DNA from: Basidiobolus meristosporus CBS 931.73
Taxonomy: Eukaryota; Basidiobolomycota; Basidiobolomycetes; Basidiobolales; Basidiobolaceae
Length of the DNA stretch: 64,000 nt
NCBI GenBank assembly: GCA_002104905.1
Contig: MCFE01000427.1
Coordinates: forward strand, 1-64,000
Direction of reading: 5' to 3'
Of this stretch, positions 12,089 to 23,064 are shown one piece after another. The notes under the pieces were generated by a model, which had not been told where the DNA came from, searched no databases, and saw nothing but the letters and a program-made list of their open reading frames with translations. The translations under genes were made by a program, and so were the position numbers. Numbering within the stretch: the stretch's first letter is position 1; each line of letters starts with the position of its first letter.

Positions 12089-14560
12089 GACTTGTTCTGC
12101 TCAATAGTGCCGCATTGTGCCAGCCTGTTTACAGTGCTGGAGTGATCTGGCACTCTATGGCATTATCTGGAACTCTGATTTCAACAATTTTGCCAGTGGT
12201 AGGATTCAGTTACTGGTCTTTTACTCAATCTTACTCATGTTGCTCTGAGCAGTGCTTTTCTTGCTTTATTTACTCTTATAATGCTCCAGATACATTTCTC
12301 TCAGCAGATATCTTCTTGTATGAATATACTGTGCATTAATAAGTATCTTACCCATTTTACTTATTCTGGTGTTTTCTCCTATATATGCCTTTCCTTTCAG
12401 TTTACCTGCTAATATGTTGGATCTCACTATATAGACAAATGTATGCTTTACTCTCACCCTGAAATGCTTAAATATCTCATTGTAGGGCTTCTACTCCTTG
12501 CTCAGCACTCCATTTCTTGGCTTCCTATGAGCCGCAATACAACCTAATCTCTGGCAATCCTTTCCTATATAAGCAAGGTTTGCTGTACATTTTTTTGCTC
12601 TACTGAATTCTGGATGGTACTATACCCAGAGTGCTTTATCCTGCCTACTCCCAGCAAATGGTATACTCAACCAGATGATGTTACCCTCAATGTCAGACAG
12701 TGTCTAAAACTTCAGTCAGTGCGCCTTGCATTTGCCAGAATAAAAGTGCCTCTGCCCTTTAGAGAGTCTGTTAATCCTGCCTGGGAAGATATCCAAAATA
12801 CTCATGATATGGAACCTGCTGCTCTACACTGTGGGATATGGAAGTCTATTGAAGCTTCTGAACCTAGTATTCCAAGCTTGCTGCAAGTCATTCATACCCT
12901 CTGCAAGGTGGTTCTCCATTGCTGTAAGCTTGGAATGAAAGCTTTTAGAACTTCTGTTGCCATGAATGGTGGGATGAAACCTTGTAGGGCAAGAGTATTT
13001 GTAATAGTAGAGAAGCTTAACAAGTGATCCCCTAGAGTAGACTGGGGTTGTTGGTCCATAGTACTTGGTATAGATTGCCTCTATGTGTCAAAAGGATATC
13101 CAGCAGTAGTGATGAGATTGATGAGAAAAGAACATTCAGGTGAGTAAACAATATCAAAATTGGTACATGATTGAGTAGAGGTGATTTGAGTTGATTTGGT
13201 GCAATCAGCTTAATTTATCTGATTTCCATGCATTATGATTAAACCTCCATCAGTTGCCATGTATTCCATCATTATGTTGCAAAAATCATCCTCAAACAAA
13301 GACTTGGTGGCTTTATTGATGCTTTACTCACCAGCTTATAACCAAATAGAAAATCTGCAACTGATGTAGTGTTATCTGTGTCAATGCAATCCAAGATGCA
13401 TCATGCATAATCTTTGGAAAATCAAGAATCCCATTAGTTTTTATGCATACTTCATATAAGACTAGGTTGATGCCAATATACTACTGTACAAGCATCCAAA
13501 TCTGTCACTATGGTCCCTATATCAAATCTCAACTCTTCTTAGGTATAAACCAGAAAAAACCCATCTCTCAGCTCACAAGTGCAGTCTTCACCAAAAAAGT
13601 CAATGTTGGATCTGCTTGAGTTCTTGCCAAATATTTTTAGTATGGTGCAAGTGTCTATGATATGCCTTCATACAGATATATGGGCACTACTCATTAATCT
13701 AGCAGAGCTGGATACCTCAGAGAGTCAACAAAGACGGATGAATCTGAGTAGTAAGCTGTGGCATGAGTTCTAAATCAAGATTCCAGTGCATGTATGTAAG
13801 ACAATATATAACAAGAGAAGTATTGGAGAAAAGAATGAGCTGAGAGTGAGGGGATTTGATGAGGAAGCCATGTGTGAACAATTTCACATGTAATTTGCAC
13901 AGTATGGGCTTGATGTGTCCATTTGTGACTCAACTTTGGGAACCAAAGAGATTCTGAATGAGTTTTTGCCTGAGATGACTAATATATTATAATATATATT
14001 TGTAGAGCCAAGTGGTCTCCAAGAGTAATACACACAGGACTCATTAAGGCAACAGTTTTAATGCATCAGTCAGAGTGCAAGTGAGTACCTTGATGAATAA
14101 GAAGGTCAGCTTCAAGAGGAAGAATTCAGGCTACAAGCAACTGCATCTAGAATGGGCCATCATGCCTTGCTGGATCTCCCACCATCCCCTGCAGTGTTGG
14201 TGCACCAGTGCATGCCAGTCCAATCTCAGCTAAAGCCCCTCACAGGAGTGTCCTGCATTGAGTCAACACTCATCATATCAATGTGCATGCTTTAGAAGAT
14301 ACCTACTAGAACTAACCAAACTGCTCACTTAGACATAGGTTCATTGGAGCAGGCTAAGTTGCATCAAGATGTAACATCACATCAAACTCAGCCAAGGGCT
14401 ATGCTAATGCATCAAGCTATACCTGCACATGCCAGTACACCTGAGCATTGCAGGTTTTACCCTGATCGGTGGTTGGTACTCTTCCTGCATGGCATGTTGC
14501 CATATAATAGCATCTGGACTCTGAATACCATGTTCCAGATTCTTAGGTTTCACACATAAG
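12089..14560 (-). mobile_element. Second Harbinger-like element, rearranged relic
   Basis: Left end reads TATTA then GACTTGTTC, like the terminus of the element at 6146-8488. Minus-strand transposase scraps occur at 12266-12740 (short open piece with GENTRISKMGKILINAQYIHTRRYLLREM). Plus-strand scraps of the second ORF lie at 12735-13020 and 13790-14560. It is therefore inverted relative to the first element. About 0.75 kb of unrelated sequence (13030-13780) separates the scraps. No matching right terminus was found. Confidence 0.6.
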
Positions 14561-14934
14561 GCAAGATAAGCATCCTCAAGGCCATGGGGTGCCTGCCAGC
14601 AAGATCCTGGGGCATTTTTTTTTGGTCAATCTCATGACTGGATAATCTGTTCTGATCTGGAACTTGTAGAATTCTCTTGCATATCAGTTGGAATTAGATA
14701 CATATTTTCTTTATTTGGAAGTATTAAAGTCTCCTGAGCTCTCAGAACATTGCCTAGCTTGTTTGACATGTGAATATTCCTCTCAGACACTCAATTTGAT
14801 TGAAGTTGAGATATTTTGTGCCAAAACAGATTAATTTCTCACTAATAGGCACATTTCCTAATCCCTAATGTGTTCTAGCCCCCTGTGTCATATTTCCCAG
14901 TTGGTCTCATCAGTTTTGGCAGTGATAACATACC
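14561..14934. other. No recognisable gene
   Basis: AT-rich transposon-derived sequence between the Harbinger relic and a family B LTR. I see no open frame or repeat terminus. Confidence 0.4.
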
Positions 14935-15284
14935 TGTTAGATATAAGGAACCTATCAAGAAATAGTGATAAAGATTGAGATGTTGTTTATCAATAAAGAA
15001 GCTCAGTATTTATACCTTTGTGGAAGTAATACAGTTGTAACACTAAGTAAGGAGGGTTTCTTGATATTCAGGAGCATTCGGTAACAATTTCAGGGCTAGT
15101 ACATAGTTTCTACTAATAGTGCCCATTTGATCCTGACTATAGGGAAATAATAATAAGATCATAGATCTGAAGAAAGTGGCCAAGTTAGCGCTGTAAGTTA
15201 GTCCCACAGTGACCAAAACTAGTCCAAAATTGTTAAGTAGGTTTTTAGCTGCTGAATATTACCAAATTGTCCTATATTTCAACA
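14935..15284 (-). repeat. 3' LTR of copia family B
   Basis: On the minus strand it begins TGTTGAAATATAGG at 15284, directly after a GAGGGGGAG polypurine tract, and ends near 14935. It matches the solo LTR at 9507-9875 apart from a small deletion at its far end. Confidence 0.8.
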
Positions 15285-16220
15285 CTCCCCCTCAACTAAA
15301 TAATTTCTTAATCGTAATTCCTCCCTGAGATTCACAAATTGTGGCCTAGCTAGTGGTTTTGTCAATATATCTGCCACCATTCTGTTAGTTGGGAAGTACA
15401 CTAACTCTACTAAGCTGTTTTTTGCAGCTTTCCTCTCTGAGTGATGCTGTATATCAATGTGCTTAGTTCTGGCATGATTAGTATGATTTCTAGCTAATAA
15501 AATACAGCTTTGATCTTCTTTGTAAATACCTTTTGGCTCATCTGAATAAAAACCTAAGTCTTTGAATAGTTTTTGTTGCCATATAGCCTCCTTAGTTGCT
15601 TGACATGCAGCCATATATTCAGCTTCAGTTGTAGATAGGGCCACAGTTGGTTGTTTCTTGCAGTCTTAAGTAATAGCTGCACCAGCATAAAGAAAAACAT
15701 ATCCTGTGGTAGAGTGTCTGTCAATCAGATCCCTACCCCAATCTTAATCACTATAACCATCAAATTCTTGCCTATTAGCTTCTCAGGAGTATTCCAGTAC
15801 CATACTTATGGTACCTTGTAGATATCTGAAAATCTGCTTAACTGCTGCAATTTGATCTGGTCCATATTTCTGCATGAATTGACTGACTATTCCAACTGCC
15901 AATGCAGTATCTGGACAAGCAGACACCATCAGGTCCATTAGGTTGCCAACCATTGATTGATAGGGAAAGTTTAGGTCCATATTTGAGCTGTTCTCATCCA
16001 TAACTGGATGGGATTTGCCTGATTTCAGGTGATTGTCCTTAGTGATAGCTGCAGGCTTGCCATTTTCCATTTTGGAGAGTCTAAGAATGTCCCTCATGTA
16101 CTTGGACTGATTCAGCACAACTTTCTGCGTAGGTCTGTCAAATTTGACTTCAATTCCAAGAAAATAGCTCAATTTTCCAAGATCTTTGATGTCAAACTTG
16201 CTGAAGAGATCTGGTTGTGG
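15285..16220 (-). pseudogene. Copia family B pol fragment (RT end and RNase H)
   Basis: Minus strand. The open piece 16223-15783 reads the RT connection (LGKLSYFLGIEVKFD) and NFPYQSMVGNLM. The piece 15644-15279 reads ALSTTEAEYMAACQATKE, ARTKHIDIQHHSERKAA and a MVADILTKPLARPQF stretch, then stops before the LTR. A frame break separates them (15650-15780). Only the 3' part of pol remains; at 16221 it is joined directly to the first unit of the tandem array. Protein differences from family A are large, so this is a separate family. Confidence 0.85.
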
Positions 16221-16620
16221 CAATTTATATTTGGTATCAGTGAGATAATTTAATCAGGTGTAGTGAATGGCTGAACAAAATCTGGCCAATATCAAATTCA
16301 TTGTAGTGATTGTCATAGCCTAGTGGCAACTACCAAGCAGGGTACATGTCAGGTGCAGGGATCAATTCCTACCTGATGGCAAATGTGGGAAACTCTAAGT
16401 AGGGAGATTTCTCTTTTGTGAAAAATAGAATCCAATATTTGGCTGCATACCCACCAGTGACCCTACTTTTTAGCTGACCCTAAGCAGGGACTCTGCCCAA
16501 TATATTCTTTCCATGCAGCAAAATTGGGAGACTTACATTGTGTTTATTCAAAAGATTCTTAATAGGCCAAAACTCATGTACTGTTCAAAATGGAAGAACT
16601 TCTGCTTTGAAGACCAGAAG

Positions 16621-17001
16621 CTAGCAATAGTCACTATAGCAGTCATCATAATAGTCATCATCATAGCAGTCATCATAACTGTCATCATAGCAGTCATCAT
16701 CATAGTTATCATCACAGCAGTCATCATAGCAGTCATCATCACAGCAGTCATCATAGCAGTCATCATCACAACAGTCATCATAGTCATCATCACAGCAGCA
16801 ATCTTCATCATCCCAGTCATCATAGCAGTCATCATCACAATCATCACAGCAGTCATCATCATATCCATAAGAGTTGTACCACCTCTTCTGGAGAGCACTC
16901 CCTGTGGCAGCTACCTCACCCTGAGGTAAAGCTGAGCCATTCTTCAGAAGAAGCACACTGAGTATGACCACAAGGGAAGCTCTGCTTAGAAGGGATCTCA
17001 T
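16621..17001 (-). CDS. Secreted Asp/Cys/Tyr-rich protein, array copy 1
   Basis: 126 residues, no recognised family. Residues 1-24 are a clear signal peptide (RSLLSRASLVVILSVLLL core, GSA cleavage). Residues 25-40 form a short propeptide ending LQKR, a Kex2 site. The mature part (41-126, 86 residues) starts WYNSYGYDDDCC and is built almost wholly of D, C and Y: I count 43 Asp, 19 Cys and 15 Tyr, in DDDCYDDCC-like units. Expected to be exported and very acidic; Asp plus Cys suggests cation binding or disulfide-crosslinked assembly (inference). A TATA-like ATTTAAAT lies at 17139-17146, about 140 bp upstream. The other frames over this low-complexity DNA are also open, but only this one has signal peptide, Kex2 site and composition consistent with a product. 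Confidence 0.8.
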   Translation of the reverse strand: MRSLLSRASLVVILSVLLLKNGSALPQGEVAATGSALQKRWYNSYGYDDDCCDDCDDDCYDDWDDEDCCCDDDYDDCCDDDCYDDCCDDDCYDDCCDDNYDDDCYDDSYDDCYDDDYYDDCYSDYC

Positions 17002-17703
17002 AGTGATGGGAGGTGCTCAGCAAGTGGCAGGAGAGAAAGGGTTGTGTATCAGGAAGAGCAGAGAGCCTGGCAGCTGTTGCTATGAGAGGGAGAAGAGAAG
17101 CCTGGGAAGATAAGTGGGAGTAGCCTGTGCCAACTCTATTTAAATGCTCTCTTGATAAGGCCAAGGGAAGGTCAGTGAAACAAGGTCAGTGTGATCAGTG
17201 ACTGCAATGCAACTGATGGATATAATCCAAGTGAGCATCTGCATTTAGCACACACCCTGCTGCCATCACTATTACCCAGACAGTGTAGGTCAAGGATTAG
17301 GCAATTTATATTTGGTATCAGTGAGATAATTTAATCAGGTGTAGTGAATGGCTGAACAAAATCTGGCCAATATCAAATTCATTGTAGTGATTGTCATAGC
17401 CTAGTGGCAACTACCAAGCAGGGTACATGTCAGGTGCAGGGATCAATTCCTACCTGATGGCAAATGTGGGAAACTCTAAGTAGGGAGATTTCTCTTTTGT
17501 GAAAAATAGAATCCAATATTTGGCTGCATACCCACCAGTGACCCTACTTTTTAGCTGACCCTAAGCAGGGACTCTGCCCAATATATATTCTTTCCATGCA
17601 GCAAAATTGGGAGACTTACATTGTGTTTATTCAAAAGATTCTTAATAGGCCAAAACTCATGTACTGTTCAAAATGGAAGAACTTCTGCTTTGAAGACCAG
17701 AAG

Positions 17704-18084
17704 CTAGCAATAGTCACTATAGCAGTCATCATAATAGTCATCATCATAGCAGTCATCATAACTGTCATCATAGCAGTCATCATCATAGTTATCATCACAG
17801 CAGTCATCATAGCAGTCATCATCACAGCAGTCATCATAGCAGTCATCATCACAACAGTCATCATAGTCATCATCACAGCAGCAATCTTCATCATCCCAGT
17901 CATCATAGCAGTCATCATCACAATCATCACAGCAGTCATCATCATATCCATAAGAGTTGTACCACCTCTTCTGGAGAGCACTCCCTGTGGCAGCTACCTC
18001 ACCCTGAGGTAAAGCTGAGCCATTCTTCAGAAGAAGCACACTGAGTATGACCACAAGGGAAGCTCTGCTTAGAAGGGATCTCAT
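17704..18084 (-). CDS. Secreted Asp/Cys/Tyr-rich protein, array copy 2
   Basis: Residue-for-residue identical to copy 1 (126 residues: signal peptide 1-24, propeptide ending KR at 39-40, 86-residue D/C/Y mature part). Upstream region including the ATTTAAAT box (18222-18229) and the 3' flank are also the same as in copy 1, so both are expected to be expressed alike. One complete tandem unit separates their starts. Confidence 0.8.
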   Translation of the reverse strand: MRSLLSRASLVVILSVLLLKNGSALPQGEVAATGSALQKRWYNSYGYDDDCCDDCDDDCYDDWDDEDCCCDDDYDDCCDDDCYDDCCDDDCYDDCCDDNYDDDCYDDSYDDCYDDDYYDDCYSDYC

Positions 18085-18815
18085 AGTGATGGGAGGTGCT
18101 CAGCAAGTGGCAGGAGAGAAAGGGTTGTGTATCAGGAAGAGCAGAGAGCCTGGCAGCTGTTGCTATGAGAGGGAGAAGAGAAGCCTGGGAAGATAAGTGG
18201 GAGTAGCCTGTGCCAACTCTATTTAAATGCTCTCTTGATAAGGCCAAGGGAAGGTCAGTGAAACAAGGTCAGTGTGATCAGTGACTGCAATGCAACTGAT
18301 GGATATAATCCAAGTGAGCATCTGCATTTAGCACACACCCTGCTGCCATCACTATTACCCAGACAGTGTAGGTCAAGGATTAGGCAATTTATATTTGGTA
18401 TCAGTGAGATAATTTAATCAGGTGTAGTGAATGGCTGAACAAAATCTGGCCAATATCAAATTCATTGTAGTGATTGTCATAGCCTAGTGGCAACTACCAA
18501 GCAGGGTACATGTCAGGTGCAGGGATCAATTCCTACCTGATGGCAAATGTGGGAAACTCTAAGTAGGGAGATTTCTCTTTTGTGAAAAATAGAATCCAAT
18601 ATTTGGCTGCATACCCACCAGACCCTACTAGCTGACCCTAGACTAGACCCTACTTTTTAGCTGACCCTAAGCAGGGACTTACTGACCCTACACTATATAT
18701 TCTTTCCATGCAGCAAAATTGGGAGACTTACATTGTGTTTATTCAAAAGATTCTTAATAGGCCAAAACTCATGTACTGTTCAAAATGGAAGAACTTCTGC
18801 TTTGAAGACCAGAAG

Positions 18816-19196
18816 CTAGCAATAGTCACTATAGCAGTCATCATAATAGTCATCATCATAGCAGTCATCATAACTGTCATCATAGCAGTCATCATCATAG
18901 TTATCATCACAGCAGTCATCATAGCAGTCATCATCACAGCAGTCATCATAGCAGTCATCATCACAACAGTCATCATAGTCATCATCACAGCAGCAATCTT
19001 CATCATCCCAGTCATCATAGCAGTCATCATCACAATCATCACAGCAGTCATCATCATATCCATAAGAGTTGTACCACCTCTTCTGGAGAGCACTCCCTGT
19101 GGCAGCTACCTCACCCTGAGGTAAAGCTGAGCCATTCTTCAGAAGAAGCACACTGAGTATGACTACAAGAGAAGCTCTGCTTAGAAGGGATCTCAT
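18816..19196 (-). CDS. Secreted Asp/Cys/Tyr-rich protein, array copy 3, different promoter
   Basis: Same 126-residue protein as copies 1 and 2. The frame is open further upstream (to 19265, MLINLLYLSQ...), but I chose the start at 19196 because it gives the signal peptide used in the other copies. Sequence immediately upstream of the start is unrelated to that of copies 1-2, so copy 3 lost the shared promoter or keeps the ancestral one. Regulation could therefore differ. Confidence 0.75.
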   Translation of the reverse strand: MRSLLSRASLVVILSVLLLKNGSALPQGEVAATGSALQKRWYNSYGYDDDCCDDCDDDCYDDWDDEDCCCDDDYDDCCDDDCYDDCCDDDCYDDCCDDNYDDDCYDDSYDDCYDDDYYDDCYSDYC

Positions 19197-19230
19197 AGTG
19201 GGAGCAGCTTGTCTCACCTCCTCTTGAATG

Positions 19231-19630
19231 CTCTCTTGAGAGAGGTACAGTAGGTTTATCAGCATGAGAAGCAGGAACTTCAGCTGGTTGAATGTGTCTT
19301 TGATTTTCTTGTAATACTGCAGTATTGGTCTTTTTCATACTGATAAGTTTTTATAAGGCTTTGCTCTGCATGTCACAACTTTTGCATCCTCACATGCTCT
19401 GGCATTCTCTATCTCTGTTGTTGAATGAGATTCAAGTGGTAGCTTACACAATTTTATATCTCATTGCACAGTTAAAGTAAAGTGTGCTGTATGCTGTTGT
19501 CAACATTTGGTCTTCTGGATCTCATAAAAAATCATTGCTCATGTATCCTAAACCATCCAGCTTTAGAAACTTACTAGTGTACTTCAAGCAGACATCAGCA
19601 GTTTCTCTTAATTTACATCATATATTCCTA
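19231..19630. other. Flank of the array, no clear gene
   Basis: 400 bp of AT-rich DNA upstream of array copy 3. It may contain that copy's promoter. Nothing else recognised. Confidence 0.4.
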
Positions 19631-22300
19631 ATTATTGCCCTACAATTAGATCCAATGGTCCAACTATGAATGCTGACCACTCTGAATAAATTAGAAATAT
19701 TTGCACATGCTTATTGCATGAATGCATCCAACTGCCAATCACAGATTGGTCAGGGGGGTATGGACATTCTGGTGGGCCAAACGTTTCTTGGCTTGGGTGA
19801 TCTATGACCAATTTGAGGCTTGCCTCCATTGGTGTAGCTGCTGGCATTCTGCAGTTCATTTGGTGCTTCTTAGCTTTATATGCTGGATATCCCTAGCTTG
19901 ACTTAGGGAGGTAGTCTGGGCGCTTCTGTCTCAGATGAGCTGCATCCCTAGCTAGTAACTGTGCACTCCTAAGTTGAACATTTAAAACTCCTGATGAAGG
20001 CTGGAACTATTCTCCTCCAATACCTCTTTGATATTGGTAGCTATAATAAGATTATCCATATATGAAGCTAATAGTGCTGGATGTGCTCCATCTGGCTTAT
20101 ATTAAGCACTATTGTTAGTGGTACTTCTTTGGAAACTCTCAGATTCCAATCAATATGGCAATTACAGGCTCTTGGTAATAGTTTCAGTCTGAATGGAGTT
20201 TTTTTAAGTGTTCAGACTAAATGGGGCTTATTTTGGGCAATAAACCAGTCAGGTAGGTCAATATACAAGTCCTCATAAAGGTTCCCACTTATTATGGTGC
20301 TTTTACATCCATTTGCAGAATAAGAAGCCTGTGCTTTGTTGCAATAGTTAATTTTGGTCTGATTAATTTAGCTTGGCTGTCAGTGCAAAGGTCTCAGTGC
20401 AGTCCAGTCCTGTTAGTTCAAAGTATATATTAGCCATGAATCCCACCTTGTATATATCAGCTGTATCACAGGCCTCATGTTTGTCTTGGAGACTCACTTA
20501 CATCCAATTGATTTTGGTTGATTGGAAACTTACCTAAGTTCCTAGTTGATTTTCCATTAGGGGCTGGTATTCTTGCTTGTTAGAGATCTCCAGAAGCTGG
20601 TCCACATGGTCATTAGGGGTCTCCTTCACAGTCTGGAGCATGTTAATATGGACAGACTAGGGATAGATTTAATTTAGACCCTCATTGATACATGGAATGT
20701 GCTATTTCTAAGCCTGTTGGATCTCTGGCCTTGTGATACTGCATTTCTTACTTCTAGGACATTTGGGGCTCCAATTCAGGCAGAATTGTGATAGTAGATT
20801 CATCTGAAGTGAAAAAGCTCTTCATTTTTTGCTCCAACTCACACCTATCAACTGTTGTACCAGAGATTGTATTATGGCCATTAACTGATCTTTTGTGTGA
20901 GAATCTTGAATATTCATAAGCCACACATCCATGTGTCTGATCAGCTTCCTTGCTTTGGTACTGTGGAGTCTGTAGGTGTTACTCTCATTGCAGTAACCCC
21001 AAGATTGATAACTGACCACTTTTGGCTAGATCCTGACTGATTTTGGGAAAGTACTTGGCATATGCTGTGCAACCAAACATTTGTAGATGCTTCAACACCT
21101 AATTTATATCCTATGCCACTCCTCAAATGGAGTAGAATCACCAACACCTCTTCAATAACTTCTATTTTTAAGATATATATCTGTAGCAAGTAAAGCCACT
21201 CAATAGCAAAGGATAACTTTAATTCTTTTTCTTATTGAAGCCCAGCTCTGATTGGCATGCTTTCCAATTGCTAAAGCTACAAAAGAGGTTGTTGTTGCCT
21301 CTGAGGGACTTTGAGTACCTTTCTTGGTGCTCTCATGGCTTATTAAAGCTCCTGCTTTTGCCTTTTTATCAGCACTTGATTCTCTGAATTCCAAATCTTT
21401 AGTTACATTGCCTATGACATATACAAGGCCCTGATGTGTGTGTCAGGCTATTCAGGGGCTAATCATTGCATATCCCTCAGTAGCTTTCTATGCCCACCAA
21501 CTTAATCTCATCAACAAACGAGGAAGATTAATTAATTAGTATTTTCATTACTTCTTGTGGCAGCTGTAGTTCTGAAAAGGGAATTCTTGCCTAAGAAACA
21601 TGTCTCTTAGCAGCTAAACGTGATTGAGCAGTGTCTGTAAATGCCTTCTAGGCATTCCTTGCCACTTTTGCTCTTCAGTATTGAATTAGCAATCTGTCTT
21701 TGACACTGAAGCAAATGCTGGTAAAGGCAATTTGTTCTTTTGGCTGATAGTCTGAAGCTTCTTCTCCAACAACTTTAAGAGGGCATTTGCATTCTATAAT
21801 AATATCTCAAAAGCCATTTTCCTATTGCAGCATCTACTTCTTCAACATCTGTACTTTGTGGCTAGATCCATCCAACTTTTTGGCAGAGGGAGAAATCCCA
21901 GTATTAGCAGTATTGGACATTCCTTAGAGTATCAACTTGGGACTTGAAGCCTATTGTAATGGTTGTGGAGATATTGGAAGTGAATGGGAGAACATGTAGA
22001 TTATATGATTATCACTCAGTGATTTATTGAATGTAAAGGTAGTATTTACACTTTAGTATGATATTGGCACCACAAGCAAGTATAATAGGCTTACAAAGGC
22101 CCTAAGAGCATGTGTGCAGGTCTTGGTACTTATTATACAACTCTGAGAAATATGATGTTTGCAGTACCCAATGTTTGGTGAAATATTCCAAGTGATCTCC
22201 ACATGGAATTTAGTCAGAACTCTCTAATATTTGTAGATAAGAACCCAAGTGACAACACTAGGTGAATGTCCAGGTGTAACTACAATATTTACAACAACAC
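19631..22300 (-). pseudogene. Decayed copia family A-like element
   Basis: Minus strand, strongly mutated. RT scraps lie at 19632-19859 (CRMPAATPMEASLKL resembles the CKPAATPMETNL region). Linker scraps occur at 20822-21019 (WGYCNESNTYRLHSTKARKL), and gag scraps at 21200-21394. A reverse-strand LTR with TAATGGTTGTGGAGATATTGG starts near 21958. Order and orientation fit one element with all frames broken. Confidence 0.65.
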
Positions 22301-22385
22301 ACCCAATACCATTTGCTGGAGACAAATTAGCTTATCTCAGATCACAATTATTACTTGTTTGTACAAGTATTAAATTGAGTGAGAG
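22301..22385 (+). pseudogene. Tip of a copia RNase H relic
   Basis: Reads PFAGDKLAYLRSQLLLVCTS, matching the last residues of copia family A (PLARDKFEYFRSKLGLVS), just before a plus-strand LTR. All that is left of this copy's coding region. Confidence 0.6.
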
Positions 22386-23064
22386 TGTGGTAAATTTTGC
22401 AATTACACCCCAGTACCCCTCCAGCAAAGTTGTTTATATCATGGTTACAAATTTTAGAGAACTCAGACCAAATTCCTTGTTAGAATCAACTTGGAGTATT
22501 TACCAAACATCAGGTACCCCAAAAATGAAATTTTGCAAAGTTGTCCAATCTGCCCCAAACTTGACACACATGCTCTTTGGATCTTTCTGAGCTGATTGTG
22601 CATACTATATTTGCCAAGACTGTGTAGAGCTCTATATACCACTTTTACATTCAATATATCATCAAGTGAAAACTGTTGTAAAAATTTGTATTTCCACCTA
22701 AATATTCACCTAACTTAGTCACTTAGATCATCACCTTCAAATCCTAGAGAATACTGACCAAATTCCTTGTCGGGAATTACTTAGAATATTTGCCCAGAAC
22801 ATGAAAATTAGATAAGTTGTCCAAACAGCCCCAAACTTTGCACACATGTTCTTGGGACCTTCCTTAACCTATTCTACGTGTTTGTAATGCTAAGACCAGG
22901 TAAAAGTATAAATTCTACTTTTACATTCAATAAATCATTAAGTGAAAACCACATAATCTACTTGTTCTCCCAATCACTTCCAATATCTCCAAGACTCTTA
23001 CAACAAAAACCACACAATCTACTTATTCTCCTAATCACTTCCAATATTTCCAAGACTCCTACAA
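22386..23064 (+). repeat. Old family A LTR split by a younger solo LTR
   Basis: Diverged LTR starting TGTGGTAAATTTTGC at 22386, running to 22673, then resuming at 23006 (CACACAATCTACTTATTCTCC) to about 23064. The interruption is the young LTR at 22674-23005, so the order of insertion is readable. Confidence 0.75.
22674..23005 (+). repeat. Young solo LTR of copia family A (332-bp type)
   Basis: TGTTGTAAAAATTTG ... CTCTTACAACA, flanked by AAAAC on both sides (22669-22673 and 23006-23010). Same short LTR type as the 5' LTR at 49734-50065. A solo LTR left by recombination between the two LTRs of a complete element. Confidence 0.88.

Larger units (their letters stand above)
16221..19230. repeat. 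Three-unit tandem array, ~1.08-kb period
   Basis: Units start at 16221, 17302 and 18385, each with CAATTTATATTTGGTATCAG. Units 1 and 2 are virtually identical over 1081-1083 bp. Unit 3 is identical through the gene but diverges about 3 bases upstream of the start codon (after 19199) and has a small local duplication of GACCCTACT-type sequence at about 18620-18690. Each unit carries one copy of the Asp/Cys-rich secreted protein gene on the minus strand. Near-identity of non-coding as well as coding bases means recent duplication or ongoing gene conversion. Confidence 0.95.

Noticed and set aside
16513-19124. Plus-strand frames rich in I/V/A and minus-strand frames rich in M/T over the array genes
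   Set aside because: They are other-frame readings of the GATGACTGC-type low-complexity DNA; they lack the signal peptide and Kex2 site arrangement and have implausible composition.
16221-19230. Tandem array as a satellite or CRISPR-like array
   Set aside because: Three ~1.08-kb units each with a full gene; a segmental gene duplication, not short repeats with spacers.
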